Shown here piece by piece: positions 35,125 through 43,389 of a stretch of 64,000 nt of DNA. The notes beneath the pieces were generated by a model that worked only from the letters and a program-made list of their open reading frames with translations, made no database searches and was not told the origin of the DNA. The stretch spans positions 1 through 64,000 of the forward strand of contig CAVVSK010000008.1 of the NCBI GenBank assembly GCA_963750965.1. Direction: 5' to 3'. Position 1 is the stretch's first letter. Each line of letters opens with the position of its first letter. The DNA comes from CANKHA01 sp963750965. Its GTDB lineage: Bacteria; Pseudomonadota; Alphaproteobacteria; Rhizobiales; Xanthobacteraceae. The translations under genes were made by a program, and so were the position numbers.

Positions 35125-35151
35125 TTAGCACTCAAATGGGGTGAGTGCCAA
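35125..35151. promoter_or_regulatory. CIRCE element (HrcA operator) before groESL
   Basis: TTAGCACTC (35125-35133), a 9-nt spacer and GAGTGCCAA (35143-35151) match the CIRCE consensus TTAGCACTC-N9-GAGTGCTAA in 17 of 18 arm positions. HrcA binds this site and represses chaperonin genes until heat stress. On the minus strand it overlaps a possible sigma-70 promoter, TTGGCA (35151-35146), 18 nt, TAAATA (35127-35122). The rest of the 400-nt gap between groES and usg shows no gene. Confidence 0.92.
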
Positions 35152-35396
35152 GCTGTTTTAAAATAGGGGGAAATACTCTCCGGAACGCAGGGACAAGGAC
35201 GATCCAGCGGTGCCCGGGAACCGTTTCCGCCGGGTTCCGTTTTCATTCGCCGACCTTGGGAAGCGCTGCCGGGGTTGGTAGCAGACCTACGGAGTTGCTG
35301 CTAATGCCTGTATTTTCAACGGTTTGTTCATCGTTTCGGCTTGCAATAGACGGGTCGGGGACCGGAAAATCCTAGCTGATTTGGCTGGAGGGACGA

Positions 35397-35669
35397 ATGA
35401 TGGTTTCGGAGGACTTTCGCAAGCAGATCAAAGGCTACGGTTTGACCACTGCGCAAATTCTATACCGGCGGCCGGATCACCGCTGGCTGCTGCAAACCTA
35501 TGTATGGCAGGCCTACGATCTGTTCCCGGATTTTCCGGAGCTCCAGCGCTTCCTGGATTTCTGGCAAAAACAGCTGGAAGGTCCCCTGCATTCGGTGACG
35601 GTGGCGCATTCTCGCCTGATCCATCCGGCGGAGATCCGTCCGGTGGACGGCGTCTTCCGCTTGCACTAA
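35397..35669 (+). CDS. usg: Usg family protein
   Basis: 90-residue protein of the Usg family, named for a small gene upstream of tryptophan genes in Rhizobiales; biochemical role unknown. Family pattern: DFRKQIKGYGLTTAQILYRR, then PDHRWLLQTYVWQAYDLFPD and LIHPAEIRPVDG. GGAGGGACGA precedes the ATG pair at 35397/35400. It diverges from groES across ~400 nt. No trp genes are nearby here. Confidence 0.93.
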   Translation: MMVSEDFRKQIKGYGLTTAQILYRRPDHRWLLQTYVWQAYDLFPDFPELQRFLDFWQKQLEGPLHSVTVAHSRLIHPAEIRPVDGVFRLH

Positions 35670-35788
35670 CGGCCCGATTCTCAAGGTGGTTTCGGTCCGG
35701 CGCTGCGGAAGTTGTCGTGCCCCCGGGCGGATTTCCTTTACATAAAAGACGGCGCTGGCCGATGGGCGGTTGAATCCCGCCCTGACGC

Positions 35789-35816
35789 GGGAACCTTTGC
35801 TTCGTCGATGCATCCA
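35789..35816 (+). promoter_or_regulatory. Predicted ECF-sigma autoregulatory promoter
   Basis: GGGAACC (35789-35795), 14 nt, GCATCCA (35810-35816). The same two blocks with the same spacing occur before the downstream gene at 36622. The shared layout fits -35 and -10 elements read by the ECF sigma factor itself. Transcription would begin near 35823, ~20 nt before the ATG at 35844. Confidence 0.75.
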
Positions 35817-35843
35817 ATCGCCAGCACTCTGAGGAAAACCCGC

Positions 35844-36536
35844 ATGCATCCAATTCCACTGCCAGCCAACCCGGAATCCCTCAGCGATGAGGAATTGCTG
35901 GTTCGGGCGCGTCTTCGCGATGAAAGAGCGGTGCGGGCGATCACGCTGCGGTACAACCGCCGGCTTTACCGCGTCGCCCGCGGCATTCTTCGCAACGACA
36001 GCGAGGCGGAGGATGTGGTTCAGGAGACCTATTTCCGCGCCTTCACCAGGCTGGATCTGTTCCGCGGCGAGGCGGCCTTTGGTACCTGGCTGACACGCAT
36101 CGCCATCAATGACGCGCTAGGCCGGCTTCGTCGGCGGCGCCCGATCGTGGACTGGGAGAGCCATGGCGAAAACGGCATTCAAGCCGAAATCATCCAATTC
36201 CCAGGTTCGGCGGCAGCCAACGACCCGGAGCGCACGATGGCGCGAAGTGAAATCCGCGATGTTCTCGAGCATGCGATCGACGATCTGCCTGATCTGTTTC
36301 GCGTCGTCTTTGTCGCGCGCGTGATCGAAGGCATGAATGTGGAGGAAACGGCCGAGCTTCTTGGGTTGCAGCCGGAGACCGTGAAGACCCGATTGCACCG
36401 CGCCCGCCGGCTTCTGCGCGCCACTCTGGAAGAGCAACTCGGTCCGGCGCTCACCGAAACGTTTCCTTTCGGCGGCCGCCGCTGCCAACGCATGACAGAA
36501 CTGGTGGTGCGCCGCGTGTGCGCTCCCGCGAAATAA
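35844..36536 (+). CDS. ECF-type RNA polymerase sigma factor
   Basis: 230-residue extracytoplasmic-function sigma factor. Region 2 (residues ~20-90) includes ERAVRAITLRYNRRLYRVAR and DSEAEDVVQETYFRAFTRLD. Region 4 (~150-205) includes LPDLFRVVFVARVIEGMNVE and the helix-turn-helix ETVKTRLHRARRLLRA. The ATG at 35844 with GAGGAAAA upstream is chosen; in-frame ATGs further up fall inside the predicted promoter. A Cys pair near the C-terminus (RRCQR, RVCAPAK) stands out. No anti-sigma gene is adjacent. Likely targets are itself and the DUF4142-cupredoxin pair. Confidence 0.93.
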   Translation: MHPIPLPANPESLSDEELLVRARLRDERAVRAITLRYNRRLYRVARGILRNDSEAEDVVQETYFRAFTRLDLFRGEAAFGTWLTRIAINDALGRLRRRRPIVDWESHGENGIQAEIIQFPGSAAANDPERTMARSEIRDVLEHAIDDLPDLFRVVFVARVIEGMNVEETAELLGLQPETVKTRLHRARRLLRATLEEQLGPALTETFPFGGRRCQRMTELVVRRVCAPAK

Positions 36537-36537
36537 C

Positions 36538-36565
36538 GGGAACCTTTTTTCTCCTCCTGCATCCA
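36538..36565 (+). promoter_or_regulatory. Predicted ECF-sigma target promoter
   Basis: GGGAACC (36538-36544), 14 nt, GCATCCA (36559-36565), identical in blocks and spacing to the motif before the sigma gene. It begins just 2 nt after the sigma gene stop and would drive the DUF4142 gene at 36622 and the cupredoxin gene behind it. Confidence 0.75.
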
Positions 36566-36621
36566 ACGCTTCGTTGAATGCATTAGCCCGGTCACCCGGC
36601 CGCGCCCAAAGGGAGAACCCC

Positions 36622-37143
36622 ATGCTTGCAAAATTGACTGCGGCTCTTGCCGCCACTTGCCTGTTGTCAGGCGCGGCGCTGGCGCAAAGCGCCAAGCCAA
36701 CCGACGCGCAGATCGCGCATATCGCCTATACCGCCGGGGAAATCGACATCGACGTGGCCAAACAGGCGCTCGCGAAATCCAAGAATAAGGAGGTGCGTTC
36801 CTTCGCCGAAGATATGGTGCGCGACCACACCGCAGTGAACAAACAAGCGCTCGACCTGGTAAAGAAATTGAAGGTCAAGCCGGAAGATAACGACACCAGC
36901 CGGGCGCTCAGCAAGGCGGCGGCGGACAAGAAGGCCGAGCTCGCGAAGCTCAACGGCGCTGATTTCGACAAGGCTTATGTGTCGAACGAAGCCGCTTACC
37001 ACAAGACGGTGAACGGCGCGCTGGAGACGACGCTGATCCCGTCCGCCAACAATGCCGAGCTCAAGAGCCTGCTGCAGACGGGTCTGAAGGTCTTTCAGGG
37101 CCATCAGCAACACGCCGAGCATGTCGCCGCCCAACTCAAGTAA
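36622..37143 (+). CDS. DUF4142 domain-containing exported protein
   Basis: 173-residue exported helical protein. Signal peptide MLAKLTAALAATCLLSGAAL with cleavage near ALA-QSA. The mature part fits DUF4142, a ferritin-like helical bundle family (DAQIAHIAYTAGEIDIDVAK, EVRSFAEDMVRDHTAVNKQA, HKTVNGALETTLIP). GGGAGAACCCC precedes the ATG. Members are linked to envelope stress in several bacteria, but the mechanism is unknown. Predicted target of the ECF sigma factor immediately upstream. Confidence 0.9.
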   Translation: MLAKLTAALAATCLLSGAALAQSAKPTDAQIAHIAYTAGEIDIDVAKQALAKSKNKEVRSFAEDMVRDHTAVNKQALDLVKKLKVKPEDNDTSRALSKAAADKKAELAKLNGADFDKAYVSNEAAYHKTVNGALETTLIPSANNAELKSLLQTGLKVFQGHQQHAEHVAAQLK

Positions 37144-37165
37144 ACCCGAAAGACTGGACCTACCC

Positions 37166-37489
37166 ATGTTGTCGAGACGGATTCTCCTCGCCCTTGTTGT
37201 TGCCCCCCTTGGGCTGGCGCCCGTCTCGGCGCATGCGGCCACCGTCCAGATCGTAATGGACAAGCTCGTCTTTGCCCCGGCGCAAGTCCAGGCAAAGGTT
37301 GGCGACACCATCGAATGGGTCAACAGAGATATCTTGGCCCACACCGCGACGGCGACCGCCGGCGATGATTGGAATGTAATCATTGGGCCGAACAAAACTG
37401 AAAAGCTGGTGTTACAGAAAGCCGGGACCGTCGACTATTACTGCAAATACCATCCGAATATGAAAGGCCAGCTCATCATTGCGCCTTGA
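37166..37489 (+). CDS. Cupredoxin (amicyanin/pseudoazurin-like) copper protein
   Basis: 107-residue periplasmic blue-copper-type protein. Signal peptide MLSRRILLALVVAPLGLAPV with cleavage near AHA-ATV. Copper ligands are visible: His in DILAHTATA and the Cys-X4-His-X2-Met cluster in DYYCKYHPNMKGQ. It is a small electron carrier, or a copper-binding stress protein. It follows DUF4142 by 22 nt and is probably in the same ECF-controlled unit. The redox partner is unknown. Confidence 0.9.
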   Translation: MLSRRILLALVVAPLGLAPVSAHAATVQIVMDKLVFAPAQVQAKVGDTIEWVNRDILAHTATATAGDDWNVIIGPNKTEKLVLQKAGTVDYYCKYHPNMKGQLIIAP

Positions 37490-37494
37490 GCGAA

Positions 37495-38250
37495 CTAGCC
37501 ACGACCGACGAAAGGCATGTTGGTCGCCATCACGGTCATGAACAGCACATTGGTATCGAGCGGCAGCCCGGCCATGTAAACCACCGCCTGGCCGACATGC
37601 GCGGTGTCCATCTGCTTTTCCGGCATCATCGTGCCGTTGGCCTGCAGCGCGCCGGTCGGCGTATGCGCGGTCATTGATGTCGCCGCATTGCCGATGTCGA
37701 TCTGCCCGCAGGCGATGTCGAACGGGCGGCCGTCGAGCGCGACCTGACGCGTGAGCCCGGTGATCGCGTGCTTGGTGGCGGTATAGGCGATCGACAGCGG
37801 CCGTGGCGCATGCGCCGCCAGCGAGCCATTGTTGATGATGCGGCCGCCTCGCGGGCTCTGGTGCCGCATCATGCGGAATGCCTCTTGAAGGCAAAGGAAG
37901 GCGCCGTTCAGGTTGATGTCGACCGCCGCCTTCCATTTCTCATAGGGCAATTCGTCAGGTGTCGAGGGCGGCGCCCCGATGCCTGCATTGTTGAACAGCA
38001 GGTCAAGGCGCCCGAAGACTTGCTCGGTCTTGGCGAACAGCGCCTTCACCTGCGTGGGATCGCTGACATCGGCCGGAAATACGAGTGTCTTTGCGCCAGC
38101 CGGCGCTTCCTTGGCGGTGCCGTCGAGCATTTCCTTGCGCCGTCCGGTCAACACCACCGCATAGCCCGCGTTAAGTAAGGCGAGTGACACCGCCTTGCCG
38201 ATGCCGGTGCCGGCGCCGGTGACCATGGCGATTTTCGATGCGGCAGTCAT
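37495..38250 (-). CDS. SDR family oxidoreductase
   Basis: 251-residue short-chain dehydrogenase. NAD(P)-binding TGAGTGIGKAV at the N-terminus, structural NNAGIGAPP, catalytic Ser in IINNGSLAAHAP and YTATK. An Arg in LTGRRKEM suggests NADP preference (inference). The ATG at 38250 has GGAGATCC upstream. It overlaps the stop of the FAD oxidoreductase gene (ATGA), so the two are co-translated. Substrate unknown. Confidence 0.93.
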   Translation of the reverse strand: MTAASKIAMVTGAGTGIGKAVSLALLNAGYAVVLTGRRKEMLDGTAKEAPAGAKTLVFPADVSDPTQVKALFAKTEQVFGRLDLLFNNAGIGAPPSTPDELPYEKWKAAVDINLNGAFLCLQEAFRMMRHQSPRGGRIINNGSLAAHAPRPLSIAYTATKHAITGLTRQVALDGRPFDIACGQIDIGNAATSMTAHTPTGALQANGTMMPEKQMDTAHVGQAVVYMAGLPLDTNVLFMTVMATNMPFVGRG

Positions 38251-39401
38251 GCGGATCTCCTTAGGTCTTCGATGCTTGCGTCGAACAAATCGGCGATAAC
38301 TTCCTCGGCAATAGCAAAGGCGGTGCTGGCGCCGTTGCCGCCGGTGACCACCACCAGGCGGATGTCCGGGCCGGGCGCGTCGGCGAACATGGTCCGGTCG
38401 GCCGACGCATAAGTACCGGTCCAACGAACAATCACTTTCGGGTCTGCGCCGGTGAACACGTTGCGGTATTCGCCAAGGATGATCTCATCGACGTCGTTGG
38501 GCGCGAATGGGTCGGGGGTCGGTGCGTAATGGTGGGAATCACCAACGATCAGCGAACCGTCGGCGCTTTGCACCACGATGAGATGCACACCATTGTCCAG
38601 CGCGGGCTGCTCTTCTGCTTCGAGGCGTCGGCGCAGTGCAGCGGCTTCCGGCAGCGCCGCAAATCCTGCGTAACGTGTGAGACTGAGATCGGAGACCACG
38701 GCGGCACGCAAACGAAAGCCCGGATAGGCCAGCCGCATCATGTGCAGCTTGCAGCGCGTGACGTTGTAGGCAGCGATCCGTTCAGGGAAGAGCGTGGCAA
38801 GGTCGTCGCCCGGGCAGGCGATCACTTTGCCGGCGCGGATCGGGCCGCGGCTGGTCTCGATCAGCGGCGGTTCGATTGCCTGCACTGCGGTCTCGCGGCG
38901 AAATTCCACCCCGTGATGTGTCGCGAGCCAGGCGGCAAGGCGGGGAATCGCCTGCTTTGATTCCACGCGCAGTTCGTGCGGGCTCCACAACCCGCCTGCG
39001 AAGCGTCCAGGATCGAGCTCCGGCTGACGTTTGGCCAGCTCGGCGGGCGACAGCAATTCGCAGCCTTGGCCCATCTCGGTCTTCAGGAAGGCGTCAACCA
39101 CTGCGAGGGCTTCTGGTCTCCGCGCAGCGACGGTCATGCCGCGATGATTGACATCGATGCCGGCCGGCCCGGCCAGTTCCAGCCACACATCCCGCGAGCG
39201 CATCGCGCGCCGCCAGACCGTGCCGCGCTCCTCGCCGCTAACGACAACAAGGCCGAAATTGCGGATCGACGCGCCATTTACCTGCGCGTCCCGTTCGATC
39301 ACAACAACCCTGAGACCCAGCCGGTTTGCTGCAACCGCATGCGCCAGCCCAAGGATGCCGGCGCCAATAATCGCGAGGTCGAATTGTTGTGCTGCTTTCA
39401 T
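38247..39401 (-). CDS. TIGR03364-type FAD-dependent oxidoreductase
   Basis: 384-residue DAO-superfamily flavoprotein. FAD site LAIIGAGILGLAHAVAANRL at residues ~9-28, IERDAQVNGASIRNFG and a C-terminal VVTGGNGASTAFAIAEEV. The IRNFGLVVVSGE and HRGMTVAARRPE segments match the TIGR03364 group, often found near 2-aminoethylphosphonate degradation genes. No phosphonate genes are visible here, so the substrate is open. Operon with the SDR gene downstream. Confidence 0.88.
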   Translation of the reverse strand: MKAAQQFDLAIIGAGILGLAHAVAANRLGLRVVVIERDAQVNGASIRNFGLVVVSGEERGTVWRRAMRSRDVWLELAGPAGIDVNHRGMTVAARRPEALAVVDAFLKTEMGQGCELLSPAELAKRQPELDPGRFAGGLWSPHELRVESKQAIPRLAAWLATHHGVEFRRETAVQAIEPPLIETSRGPIRAGKVIACPGDDLATLFPERIAAYNVTRCKLHMMRLAYPGFRLRAAVVSDLSLTRYAGFAALPEAAALRRRLEAEEQPALDNGVHLIVVQSADGSLIVGDSHHYAPTPDPFAPNDVDEIILGEYRNVFTGADPKVIVRWTGTYASADRTMFADAPGPDIRLVVVTGGNGASTAFAIAEEVIADLFDASIEDLRRSA

Positions 39402-39482
39402 CCACGGCGCCGGACTGTTCTAAACATAAAATGGCTAGCGGCGCCGCCACAGCGGCCCGAAAACGTCTGCAGGAGAAGACTA

Positions 39483-41798
39483 TCAGCCGGCGATGGCTAT
39501 GTCGCTTGGGACGCGGCTGCGCCCGGGGCTTGCCAACCGCGCGTTGATGGCCGCGCACGACATCGGTTTGCCGTAACGATAACCCTGCATGGTGTGCACG
39601 CCGGCTGCACGCAGGAACAGCGCCTGCTCGGCCGTTTCCACGCCTTCAGCGGTGACCTTCATGCCAAGGCCACGCCCGAGACTGACAATGGCGTGCACGA
39701 TCGCGGCGGCATCCGCGGCCGTTTCGATGCTGGCGGTGAAGCTCTGGTCGATCTTGAGCTTGTCGAATGGAAAGCGCCGCAGATAGAGCAGAGAAGAATA
39801 ACCGGTGCCGAAATCGTCGAGCGCGAGCTGCACGCCGATATTCTTCAACTGCCGCATGGCGGCCTCGGCGGTGGCCACATTGCCAAGGAAGGTGCTTTCG
39901 GTGATTTCAAGTTCGAGCCGCGCCGCGTCGAACTGCGTCTCGGCCAGGATGCGCTTGACCATCTCGACGAAATCGGTGCGGCGGAACTGCAGCGGCGAGA
40001 CGTTTACCGCCACCGTAGTGCCCGGCCAGGATTTTCCGTCTAGGCAGGCGCGCCGCAACACCCATTCGCCCAGTGCGGTGATAAGGCCGGAGTCTTCCGC
40101 AACCGGAATGAATTCGACGGGGCGGATGTCGCCGCGCTCGGGATGTTTCCAGCGCGCCAGGGCTTCCACTCCAACCATCTTCTCGCCGCTATTGTTGACG
40201 ATCGGCTGATAGGCAACATAGAGCCCGCCGTTCTCGATGGCGTCGCGCAGATCGGCTTCCAGCAGCTTGCGGTTCGACAGATCTTCGTCCATCGCAGCGT
40301 CGTAGACGCAGGCACGCTTGCGGCCTTCATTCTTCGCCCGGTAGAGCGCGATGTCGGCGTAACGCATGATATCGGCGGCGCCTTTCGTGCGCTGATCGAT
40401 CACCGCGATACCGACGCTGGCGCCGATGACGATATTCTGGCCGTTGATGGAGTAGGGCGCGGAGATGCTGGAGATGATGCGACCGGCTACGGTTTCCAGC
40501 ATGTGGGCGTCCGGCCCTGATGAGGTGATGATCGCGAATTCATCCCCGCCCAGGCGCGAGACCAGATCCTTGCCGCGCAAGATGCGGTTGAGCCGCAGGG
40601 TGACGTTGCGGATCAATTCATCGCCGACGTGGTGGCCAAGGGTGTCGTTGACGTCCTTGAAATGGTCGAGGTCAATGTAGAAAACCGCGGCTTGAGGACC
40701 GCCGGCCTGCACGTCGGCAATGACCGCTTCCAACCGTTCCCCGAAGAAGGTGCGGTTCGGCAGCCCGCAGAGCGGATCGTGCAGGGCGAGATGGCGCAGC
40801 CTGTCCTCGCCCGCCGCGATCGCTGCCGCAGTGTGGCGCATATAGCGCAGGAGGAACAGCGCCAGCACCGCGAATCCTGAAACCGCCAACATCACAAACG
40901 GGATCACGCTGCGCACGATGCGCGAGCCGGGCTGTTTCGGCGTCCAGGCAAAGCGGGCGAGCGTTTGGCCGTAATCGTCCCGCAACTCGAATGGCCTACC
41001 CGGCAATTCTACTTCACCGCCGATTGCTCGCAGGCCGGGCAGCAGGAGCTGGCTGGAGATCTCCGACAACACCTCGGCATCGAGAAATTTCACCGCCAAG
41101 ACCAAAGGCGCAACTGTGGCGGGATCCTGATCAGGCAGCCTGACCTCGGCGACGGCGACGAAAGCCGGTTGGCCGCCCACCTTCTGAACGACGGCCATGC
41201 GCTTGCCGAGACCATAACCGGCGATTCGATTCGTGCGCAGGATGGTCATCGTGCCGCGCGGAATTTCCAAATTGCGTCCGCGAAGATAGGCGGCGAGGGC
41301 TTTCAGATCCTCGGAGAAGGCGTCTCGTTCCTCCGGGCTCATCAGCCCGCGATTGAGATTGGCGAGTGGGTCGAGGAAACGGTCCTGCTCATCGATCACA
41401 AAGGCGAATTCATGGTCGAAATGGGTTTCCAGCCACTCACCGATGCGCTGCTGGATCCCAAGGAGGTTGCGCTCGACGTGAATATTATGGACCGCGCGGT
41501 CGGCGGCGGTGACGTTTTCGATTTCGCGCAAGACGCGCCCGCCGTGATCGGCGATGGCGCGGGTGAATAGTTGGCGTTCCTGTTCGAGGGCGACCTCGTC
41601 AGCGCGATAGGCGGAGGTCATCACCGCCACGATGACGCAGATGATCGCGACGGCGACAATCATGCCGACACGCGCCACCACGCTCAGGTGAGTGCGCTCC
41701 CGGCTGCCTGGCTTGGCTAGGCTGCCGATGTCTAGGTGACCCACGGCTGGCAAACGCAATACTCCCCCGTTATGGCCAGGTGGGCCATGGGGCATCAT
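39483..41798 (-). CDS. Membrane-bound diguanylate cyclase/phosphodiesterase (CHASE4-GGDEF-EAL)
   Basis: 771-residue c-di-GMP enzyme. A membrane helix at ~43-65 and another at ~300-320 flank an extracytoplasmic CHASE4-like sensor. The GGDEF domain (~345-490) keeps RLGGDEFAII and an RGKD inhibitory site five residues before it. The EAL domain (~510-765) keeps GVEALARWKHPERG, NVSPLQFR, LELEITES, LDDFGTGYSSL and TAEGVET, so both activities look possible. No clear Shine-Dalgarno is seen at the chosen ATG, so the start could lie further in. Confidence 0.93.
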   Translation of the reverse strand: MMPHGPPGHNGGVLRLPAVGHLDIGSLAKPGSRERTHLSVVARVGMIVAVAIICVIVAVMTSAYRADEVALEQERQLFTRAIADHGGRVLREIENVTAADRAVHNIHVERNLLGIQQRIGEWLETHFDHEFAFVIDEQDRFLDPLANLNRGLMSPEERDAFSEDLKALAAYLRGRNLEIPRGTMTILRTNRIAGYGLGKRMAVVQKVGGQPAFVAVAEVRLPDQDPATVAPLVLAVKFLDAEVLSEISSQLLLPGLRAIGGEVELPGRPFELRDDYGQTLARFAWTPKQPGSRIVRSVIPFVMLAVSGFAVLALFLLRYMRHTAAAIAAGEDRLRHLALHDPLCGLPNRTFFGERLEAVIADVQAGGPQAAVFYIDLDHFKDVNDTLGHHVGDELIRNVTLRLNRILRGKDLVSRLGGDEFAIITSSGPDAHMLETVAGRIISSISAPYSINGQNIVIGASVGIAVIDQRTKGAADIMRYADIALYRAKNEGRKRACVYDAAMDEDLSNRKLLEADLRDAIENGGLYVAYQPIVNNSGEKMVGVEALARWKHPERGDIRPVEFIPVAEDSGLITALGEWVLRRACLDGKSWPGTTVAVNVSPLQFRRTDFVEMVKRILAETQFDAARLELEITESTFLGNVATAEAAMRQLKNIGVQLALDDFGTGYSSLLYLRRFPFDKLKIDQSFTASIETAADAAAIVHAIVSLGRGLGMKVTAEGVETAEQALFLRAAGVHTMQGYRYGKPMSCAAINARLASPGRSRVPSDIAIAG

Positions 41799-42022
41799 AA
41801 GGGGTAAAAGGTTGCAAATGACTTGCGCAACTAGCAGCGGGTTGAAGCAGAGCTTTTCTGGCAGCCGTTAACGTCCCGTTTACGATGCGGGGGCAGGAAA
41901 GGGCGGGTTTTGGCTGGTTTGGCGCCATTTGACCTGGGTCAGGAACTTGCTGCTACCTGTCATCCGGTGCACCCTGCGGAGCCCGTGACCCAACCTTCCT
42001 TGCGATCCCGCCGAGCCAGGAC

Positions 42023-42799
42023 ATGACTGATGCGAGCGCCCCAGCCGGACAGGGCATCGTCACCGCCGCGCTGCTGATTATCGGCGACGAGATCCTCTCG
42101 GGTCGGACCAAGGACAAGAACATCGGTTATATCGCCGAATATCTCACCACGCTTGGCGTCGACCTGAACGAAGTGCGCGTGGTTTCAGACGATGAGGCAG
42201 CCATTATTGAAGCGCTGAACGCGCTGCGTGCCCGCTTTAATTACGTTTTTACCACCGGCGGCATCGGTCCCACCCACGACGACATCACGGCGGACAGCGT
42301 CGCCAAGGCCTTCGGCGTGCCGATCGATTTCGAGCCGGAGGTGGTGGAAATGCTGCGCGCGCGTTTTGCCGAGCGCGGCACCGAAATGAACGAGGCGCGC
42401 ATGCGCATGGCGCGCATCCCGAAGGGCGCTGCGCTGGTGAAGAACAAAATCTCCACCGCACCGGGATTCTGGCTCGGCAATGTCATCGTCATGGCCGGGG
42501 TGCCGGCGATCATGCAGGCCATGCTGGACGAGGTTGCGCCAAAGCTGAAGACCGGCGTGAAGATGCTATCGGAAACCGTGTGCGCCAATGCGCGCGAGGG
42601 CGACATCGGCACCGAGCTCGGCGAAATCGCCAGAGCGATCCCCGAGGTGACCATCGGCAGCTACCCTTATTTCGACGAAAAATTCGGGCCGAATACGAAT
42701 GTCGTGATCCGTTCGCGTGACCCGGCGCGGCTGGCCGAGGCGAAAGCCGCGGTCGAAGCCATGCTGATACAGGTGAAAGCGAGGGGAATACGCCGATGA
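42023..42799 (+). CDS. CinA/MoaB-type molybdopterin-binding-domain protein (short CinA form)
   Basis: 258-residue protein with the MoCF_biosynth fold: TAALLIIGDEILSGRTKDKN, FTTGGIGPTHDDITADSVAK and PGFWLGNVIVMAGVPAIMQA. This is the N-terminal part of CinA (competence/damage-inducible protein A) without the nicotinamide-nucleotide amidase domain; full CinA is ~410 residues or more. The nucleotide-pyrophosphatase role known for some family members may apply, but this is inference. It overlaps the next gene by ATGA. Confidence 0.9.
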   Translation: MTDASAPAGQGIVTAALLIIGDEILSGRTKDKNIGYIAEYLTTLGVDLNEVRVVSDDEAAIIEALNALRARFNYVFTTGGIGPTHDDITADSVAKAFGVPIDFEPEVVEMLRARFAERGTEMNEARMRMARIPKGAALVKNKISTAPGFWLGNVIVMAGVPAIMQAMLDEVAPKLKTGVKMLSETVCANAREGDIGTELGEIARAIPEVTIGSYPYFDEKFGPNTNVVIRSRDPARLAEAKAAVEAMLIQVKARGIRR

Positions 42800-43389
42800 C
42801 ACAGGATCCTAGCCGACGCGATCTGATGAGGGCCGCGGCGCTTGCCGCCGGCGCGCTTGGTTTCGCCGAGACCGCGCTGGCGCAGCAGGCACTGCCGCCG
42901 ACACCGGAGTGCAAAGATGGCGACGAGCCGACGGCGGCGCAGACCGAAGGGCCCTTCTACAAGCCGAGTTCACCGCAGCGCGCCGACCTGCGCGAGCCCG
43001 GACTTGGCGGGCGGCCGGTCGTACTGACGGGACTGGTTTTGACGCGCCGCTGCAGACCGGTAGCGCGCGCGCTGGTCGACTTGTGGCACGCCGATGATAA
43101 AGGCGATTACGACAATCGCGGCTTCCGCTGCCGCGGGCATGTGCTCACCGACGAAGCGGGGCGGTATCAGTTCCGTACCGTCATGCCCGCGCTCTATCCG
43201 GGCCGCACCCGCCACTACCATGTAAAGGTGGCGGCGCCGGGTCGCCCGCTGCTGACGACGCAGCTCTACTTTCCGAACGAGCCGGCCAATGCGCGCGACG
43301 GGCTTTTCCAGCGCGCTCTGCTGATGCGCGTTGGCCAAAGCGGCGAGGGATTGGCCGCGCAGTTCTCTTTCGTGCTGGACATGACGTGA
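42796..43389 (+). CDS. Tat-exported intradiol ring-cleavage dioxygenase-like protein
   Basis: 197-residue protein with a twin-arginine signal (SRRDLMRAAALAAGALGFAE, cleavage near ALA-QQA). The mature part matches the protocatechuate 3,4-dioxygenase beta-like group: TEGPFYKPSSPQRADL, LVDLWHADDKGDYDNRGF and FRTVMPALYPGRTRHYHVKV, with the Tyr/Tyr/His/His iron-ligand pattern. Export and small size differ from cytoplasmic PcaGH, so it is not simply the missing pcaH. It overlaps cinA-like upstream and gpt downstream by 4 nt each. Substrate unknown. Confidence 0.87.
   Translation: MTQDPSRRDLMRAAALAAGALGFAETALAQQALPPTPECKDGDEPTAAQTEGPFYKPSSPQRADLREPGLGGRPVVLTGLVLTRRCRPVARALVDLWHADDKGDYDNRGFRCRGHVLTDEAGRYQFRTVMPALYPGRTRHYHVKVAAPGRPLLTTQLYFPNEPANARDGLFQRALLMRVGQSGEGLAAQFSFVLDMT

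Noticed and set aside
35214..35237. GGGAACC near 35214 as a third ECF-type promoter
   Set aside because: No GCATCCA block at 14 nt; the sequence is part of a small GGAACC...GGTTCC palindrome.
42796..43389. Reading the intradiol dioxygenase as the missing PcaH or PcaG
   Set aside because: It has a Tat signal, is smaller, and sits 22 kb from the pca genes with unrelated partners.
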